Below are positions 61,081 to 64,000 of a stretch of DNA of 64,000 bases, piece by piece. This DNA is from Ochrobactrum teleogrylli (lineage in GTDB: Bacteria > Pseudomonadota > Alphaproteobacteria > Rhizobiales > Rhizobiaceae): contig NZ_VEWL01000003.1 of assembly GCF_006376685.1 (NCBI RefSeq), positions 248,001 to 312,000 of the forward strand. The letters run 5' to 3'. The position numbers and the translations under genes were made by a program. A model generated the notes under the pieces. It searched no databases. It saw only the letters and a program-made list of their open reading frames with translations, and was not told the origin of the DNA. Position 1 is the stretch's first letter. Each line of letters opens with the position of its first letter.

Positions 61081-62256
61081 ATCGAAAACAATCGCCGGTG
61101 CTGGTCGGCCAGCACCATTGCCGCCCTTCATGTTTTCCCAGACCTTGGACGCGATATCGCGGTAGATTTTCGCGTGTTCGCTATCCGGCTCGACCACCGT
61201 GACCGGTGTGCCATTATCCGAATGGGCGCGGATATCCATATGCAGTGGCACTTCGCCGAGGAACGGCACATTGAGGCGTTCGGCCTCCTTGCGCGCGCCG
61301 CCGTGACCGAAAATGTCGTAGCGCTTGCCCGTATCAGGCGCGATGAAGTAGCTCATATTCTCGACAATGCCGAGCAACGGCACATCGACCTTGCGGAACA
61401 TGGACAAGCCTTTGCGCGCGTCGATCAGCGCCAGATCCTGCGGTGTCGACACGACAACCGCGCCAGCCAGCGGCACCTGCTGCGCCATGGTCAGCTGCGC
61501 GTCGCCGGTGCCCGGAGGCATATCGACGACCAGAACATCAAGCTCGCCCCAGGCCACTTCGCGCAGCATCTGCGTCAGCGCCGACATGACCATCGGACCC
61601 CGCCAGATCATCGGCGTTTCCTCATCGACCATAAAGCCCATCGACATGACCTTGAGGCCATAATTTTCCATCGGCTTCAGGATTCGTCCCTCGATCGTTT
61701 CCGGTCGACCGGAAAGGCCCAGAAGTCGCGGCATGGAGGGGCCGTAAATATCGGCATCGAGAATGCCGACCTTCAGGCCATTGGCCTGCAAGCCGAGCGC
61801 CAGATTGACCGCCGTGGTGGATTTGCCAACGCCACCCTTGCCAGATGCGACGGCGATGATCGCGCCGACGCCCGGAATGCCGGGCTTGGCTGCTGCACGT
61901 TGTGGCTGCGGCGGATGGCGATGCTGTGCGGGTGCGGCAGCGGCAGCGGCAGGGCGCGGTTGCGGCTTGGGCGGCGGCGGAGCGTCGTCGCTGGTGCGGC
62001 CGCCTCTCTTTTCCGCCGTCAGCGTGACCAGCGCGCCGGAAACACCGGGGATTTCCTTCACGGCCTTTTCCGCTGCAAGCCGCATCGGCTCCAGCGCATC
62101 CGCGCGCTGCGCGGGAACCGTGATGGAGAAGAAGACCTTGCCGTCGGCAATAAAAATATCCGATACCAGTCCGAGCGACACAACATCGCTTTCGAAGTCC
62201 GGTCCCGTCACGGTCTTCAGCCGTTCCAGAACCTGTTCGCGCGTTACGCTTGCCAT
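61078..62256 (-). CDS. mrp: Mrp/ApbC-type iron-sulfur carrier ATPase
   Basis: A 392-residue protein: N-terminal MIP18 (DUF59) domain (about 4-80), an Ala/Pro/Gln-rich linker (110-145), then a P-loop NTPase with the deviant Walker A ASGKGGVGKSTTAVNLA near 158 and VVDMPPGTGDAQLT near 268. It is thought to carry Fe-S clusters to apoproteins. The CxxC found in many Mrp proteins after ENMS is replaced by ENMSYFIAPDTG, so cluster binding must differ or be lost. Confidence 0.93.
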   Translation of the reverse strand: MASVTREQVLERLKTVTGPDFESDVVSLGLVSDIFIADGKVFFSITVPAQRADALEPMRLAAEKAVKEIPGVSGALVTLTAEKRGGRTSDDAPPPPKPQPRPAAAAAAPAQHRHPPQPQRAAAKPGIPGVGAIIAVASGKGGVGKSTTAVNLALGLQANGLKVGILDADIYGPSMPRLLGLSGRPETIEGRILKPMENYGLKVMSMGFMVDEETPMIWRGPMVMSALTQMLREVAWGELDVLVVDMPPGTGDAQLTMAQQVPLAGAVVVSTPQDLALIDARKGLSMFRKVDVPLLGIVENMSYFIAPDTGKRYDIFGHGGARKEAERLNVPFLGEVPLHMDIRAHSDNGTPVTVVEPDSEHAKIYRDIASKVWENMKGGNGAGRPAPAIVFD

Positions 62257-62262
62257 TTCGAT

Positions 62263-62370
62263 TCCTTTAGTGAAGGCAGTAAGGCAATAGGTGAGTAAGT
62301 GAGTATGTATAGAACATATTGCCCTACTGCCCTATTCCCTTATTCCCCTACTCCCCTAATCCCTTTTCAC
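62263..62370. repeat. Third octamer palindrome, between the RHH gene and mrp
   Basis: The left part (GAAGGCAG, TAAGGCAA, TAGGTGAG, TAAGTGAG) and right part (ATTGCCCTACTGCCCTATT, CCCTTATT, CCCCTACT, CCCCTAATCCC) are degenerate octamers in opposite orientation about a short centre near 62305-62315. This looks like a decayed relative of the elements at 37823-37947 and 60941-61080, here without a pure tandem run. It lies just upstream of the mrp start codon. Confidence 0.7.
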
Positions 62371-62412
62371 CAAGAGGCCAATGCTCATTCTGGGCCTCAT
62401 TCGGCGCACCCT

Positions 62413-62706
62413 TCAGGCCGCTTCCTCGCAGACGGCGGCTTCCGGGCGGTGCCCCATGAGATAAAGCGCGCAGGTGGTGCGCAGCATGGAGGCGAAATTC
62501 GGGATCGCGCCATTGGCTTCCAGCGCTTCATCATAGAGCGTCGAGATGAAGCGCGGCGTGGTCAGATTCTGGCTGGCTGCGATCTCATCCAGCAGTCGCC
62601 AGAAGGTGGCCTCCAGCTGAATACTGGTGGAATGCCCGCCAATGCGCACAGAGCGATTGATCTGCCGGTAGCCTTCCGGGTCCTGCTCGGCGAAAACCTT
62701 GCACAT
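62413..62706 (-). CDS. Ribbon-helix-helix domain protein
   Basis: A 97-residue protein: RQINRSVRIGGHSTSIQLEATFWRLLDEIAASQNLTTPRFISTLYDEAL is a ribbon-helix-helix unit (RHH_4-like, often annotated as aryl-sulfate sulfotransferase-like by error), followed by a helical tail (ASMLRTTCALYLMGHR). The ATG at 62706 has GGAGGAACCC directly upstream, which decides the start; the frame is open to 62907. Probably a small DNA-binding regulator; its target is unknown. A palindromic repeat lies in its promoter. Confidence 0.82.
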   Translation of the reverse strand: MCKVFAEQDPEGYRQINRSVRIGGHSTSIQLEATFWRLLDEIAASQNLTTPRFISTLYDEALEANGAIPNFASMLRTTCALYLMGHRPEAAVCEEAA

Positions 62707-62721
62707 GGGTTCCTCCATTAC

Positions 62722-62818
62722 AGAGCACATCCCGAAAAGTGTGAAACGGTTTTCGGAAAAGATGTGCGCAAAAATAAACTTCAGAGCGCCGATCTGTTTC
62801 CAGATTGAATAGCGCTCC
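62722..62818. repeat. Palindromic repeat in the promoter of the RHH gene
   Basis: Read on the minus strand it matches 51525-51627 (GAGCGC, GATCGGCGCTCTG, GCGCACATCTT, CCGAAAACCG and CACTTTTCGGGATG-type blocks). It lies 15 bp upstream of the RHH start codon, in what should be its 5' untranslated region or promoter. Confidence 0.75.
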
Positions 62819-62961
62819 CTTGAGAGCACGAACTGCGCTGTGGTAGCCGATTGCCACCACGCCGTCGTTTTTTCTTTCATAATCGACAACCAGTGAGACA
62901 ATCGCAAGCCGCTTTTGCTGAAGCGCTGCCAAAAATGACATGCAAGAAATAGGAGTCACTT

Positions 62962-63357
62962 GTGGCTAAAGCCATCCATTCGATGATCCGTGTTCTCGAT
63001 GAGGAAAAATCCGTTTCCTTCTACCACCAAGCTTTCAAGCTCGACATTGCAGAACGCATTGATTTCGAAACCTTCACGCTGATTTATCTGCGCAATGCAG
63101 AAGCCGACTTCGAAGTCGAGCTGACCGTTAACAAGGGTCGCACCGAACCCTACAATCTGGGCGACGGCTACGGTCATCTTGCTGTGGTCGTGGACGATGT
63201 CGACGCCGAACATGCGCGCTTCACTGCGCTTGGCTTCAAGGTCGGCAAGCTTGTCGATTTCAAGAACAACGGTGTGCAGCTTGCCCGCTTCTTCTTTGCC
63301 GAAGATCCGGATGGCTACAAGATCGAAGTTCTGCAGCGCGGCGGCCGTTACCAGTAA
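62962..63357 (+). CDS. Glyoxalase I-like VOC-family protein
   Basis: A 131-residue vicinal-oxygen-chelate protein starting at GTG with AGGAG 7 bases upstream. IHSMIRVLDEEKSVSFYHQAFKLDIAER, LELTVNKGRTEPYNLGDGYGHLAVVVDDVDAEHARF-like segments and FAEDPDGYKIEVLQ follow the lactoylglutathione lyase pattern: His in AIHSMIRV, Glu in FEVELT, His in GYGHLAV and Glu in YKIEVL could bind the metal. It is likely to remove methylglycoxal-type aldehydes (methylglyoxal) with glutathione. Substrate not proven. Confidence 0.85.
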   Translation: MAKAIHSMIRVLDEEKSVSFYHQAFKLDIAERIDFETFTLIYLRNAEADFEVELTVNKGRTEPYNLGDGYGHLAVVVDDVDAEHARFTALGFKVGKLVDFKNNGVQLARFFFAEDPDGYKIEVLQRGGRYQ

Positions 63358-63495
63358 GCCGCCCGGCACCATATCGCCTGTCATGGCCGAGAGGAGCGGC
63401 CACGACAGACGCCAGCGTTCCCGGTGACGAAAATGCGCCGGGTGCGCGCAGCCAGTCCATTCATTCCGGATGGGCAAGCAAAGGAGGAGAACCGA

Positions 63496-64000
63496 ATGAC
63501 AACCGTTTTCGACGGTCTTTCCACCCACGAAAAGAAGAAGCTCTCCCGCCGCGACCTCTTGAAGCGCGGTGCGGGCCTGAGCCTTGGGGCCATGCTGGTC
63601 ATCAGCGGCAATGCCGTTATCTGCCCGCAATTTGCATGGGCGCTTGAAACGACAACGCTCAAGCCCGAAACCATGGCGACGCTGATCCAGCTCGCACGCG
63701 ATATTTATCCGCATGACAAGCTTCCCGACCGGTTCTACGCCATTGCCGTCAAACCCTACGACGCGGATTCCGCCAAGGATGAAACGCTGAAAAAGCTGAT
63801 TGAGGACGGTGTTGCCGATCTGGACAAACGGGCCGGAGCCGGAGGCTATCTGGGTCTCGGTTGGGAGGAAGAGCGCGTGGCGATCCTGCGCGATATTGAA
63901 CAAAGCCCCTTCTTCCAGAAGGTGCGCAGCGGACTTGTGACCGGCCTTTACAACCAAAAGGATATCTGGCCGCTCTTCGGCTACGAAGGCGAAGCCTATT
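63496..64000 (+). CDS. Tat-exported gluconate 2-dehydrogenase subunit 3-like protein, N-terminal part
   Basis: The gene runs off the window end. A twin-arginine signal (KLSRRDLLKRGAGLSLGAMLVISG) begins near residue 16, so the protein is folded before export. The mature part (LARDIYPHDKLPDRFYAIAVKPYD and FFQKVRSGLVTGLYNQKDIWPLFGYEGEAY) fits the small subunit of FAD-dependent (GMC) membrane dehydrogenases. A GMC subunit would be expected just past the window. AAGGAGGAG lies 6-14 bases before the ATG, a near-ideal ribosome-binding site. Confidence 0.85.
   Translation, partial: MTTVFDGLSTHEKKKLSRRDLLKRGAGLSLGAMLVISGNAVICPQFAWALETTTLKPETMATLIQLARDIYPHDKLPDRFYAIAVKPYDADSAKDETLKKLIEDGVADLDKRAGAGGYLGLGWEEERVAILRDIEQSPFFQKVRSGLVTGLYNQKDIWPLFGYEGEAY

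Overview
The window is chromosomal DNA of a Brucella-group alphaproteobacterium (Brucella/Ochrobactrum, Rhizobiales), most likely chromosome I of a classical Brucella. The evidence is a giant cyclic beta-1,2-glucan synthase, an frcBCAK fructose operon with a divergent ROK regulator, the ccm-acnA arrangement, an SOS box of the alphaproteobacterial GAAC-N7-GAAC type, copies of a roughly 100-bp palindrome resembling Bru-RS, and 8-bp tandem arrays like those used for Brucella typing. The species call is inference from gene content and from remembered families; no search was run. There is no IS element, prophage, CRISPR array, rRNA or tRNA that I could recognise.

Layout. 1-2.1 kb: the end of a PhzF-like gene, a Bru-RS-like repeat and pncB. 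2.1-10.8 kb: cgs, covering 8.7 kb on the minus strand. 11.1-15.2 kb: sulfate ABC importer sbp-cysT-cysW-cysA (minus strand). 15.4-18.3 kb: small genes (YdcF-like, DUF930, a lone RAM domain, a single-domain response regulator followed by a J-domain-like protein). 18.5-29.2 kb: ilvD, the cytochrome c maturation block ccmA-ccmB / ccmC-ccmD-ccmG (minus strand), acnA, a DUF1223 protein, DUF2794 and a GNAT acetyltransferase. 29.3-35.7 kb: a Bax-inhibitor-like membrane protein, an FtsX-type ABC exporter with a divergent SGNH esterase, thpR and a low-molecular-weight phosphatase. 35.7-37.4 kb: an accessory hotspot at the 3' end of phhB. 37.4-43 kb: DUF1232, an IalB-family protein, rlmN, a LysE-type exporter and argG. 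43-48.8 kb: the SOS mutagenesis cassette imuA-imuB-dnaE2. 48.9-52.4 kb: hemolysin III, a lytic transglycosylase lipoprotein, small proteins and a FAH hydrolase. 52.5-57.9 kb: frcK-frcA-frcC-frcB with divergent frcR. 57.9-64 kb: an AraC regulator with DUF2000, pgm, mrp, an RHH protein, a glyoxalase and the start of a Tat-exported gluconate-dehydrogenase-subunit-3-like protein.

How the genes relate. pgm supplies glucose-1-phosphate for UDP-glucose, the donor used by Cgs for periplasmic cyclic glucan, so two envelope-glycan genes bracket the window. The ccm genes load haem onto c-type cytochromes, with acnA beside them. imuA-imuB-dnaE2 sits behind a readable promoter and LexA box.

The least ordinary locus is 35.87-37.41 kb. 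A 117-bp piece of the phhB 3' end occurs twice (one mismatch), 729 bp apart. Between the copies is an AT-rich segment carrying a diverged paralogue of the next gene. Both paralogues share a Cys...His...Asn pattern suggesting a papain/NlpC-like hydrolase. This looks like stacking of an alternative cassette by recombination at phhB. Second-tier observations are mutually exclusive hairpins that could mask the acnA ribosome-binding site, a perfect operator-like inverted repeat in the frcB-frcR intergenic region, and three elements in which 8-bp tandem repeats face an inverted degenerate copy of themselves.
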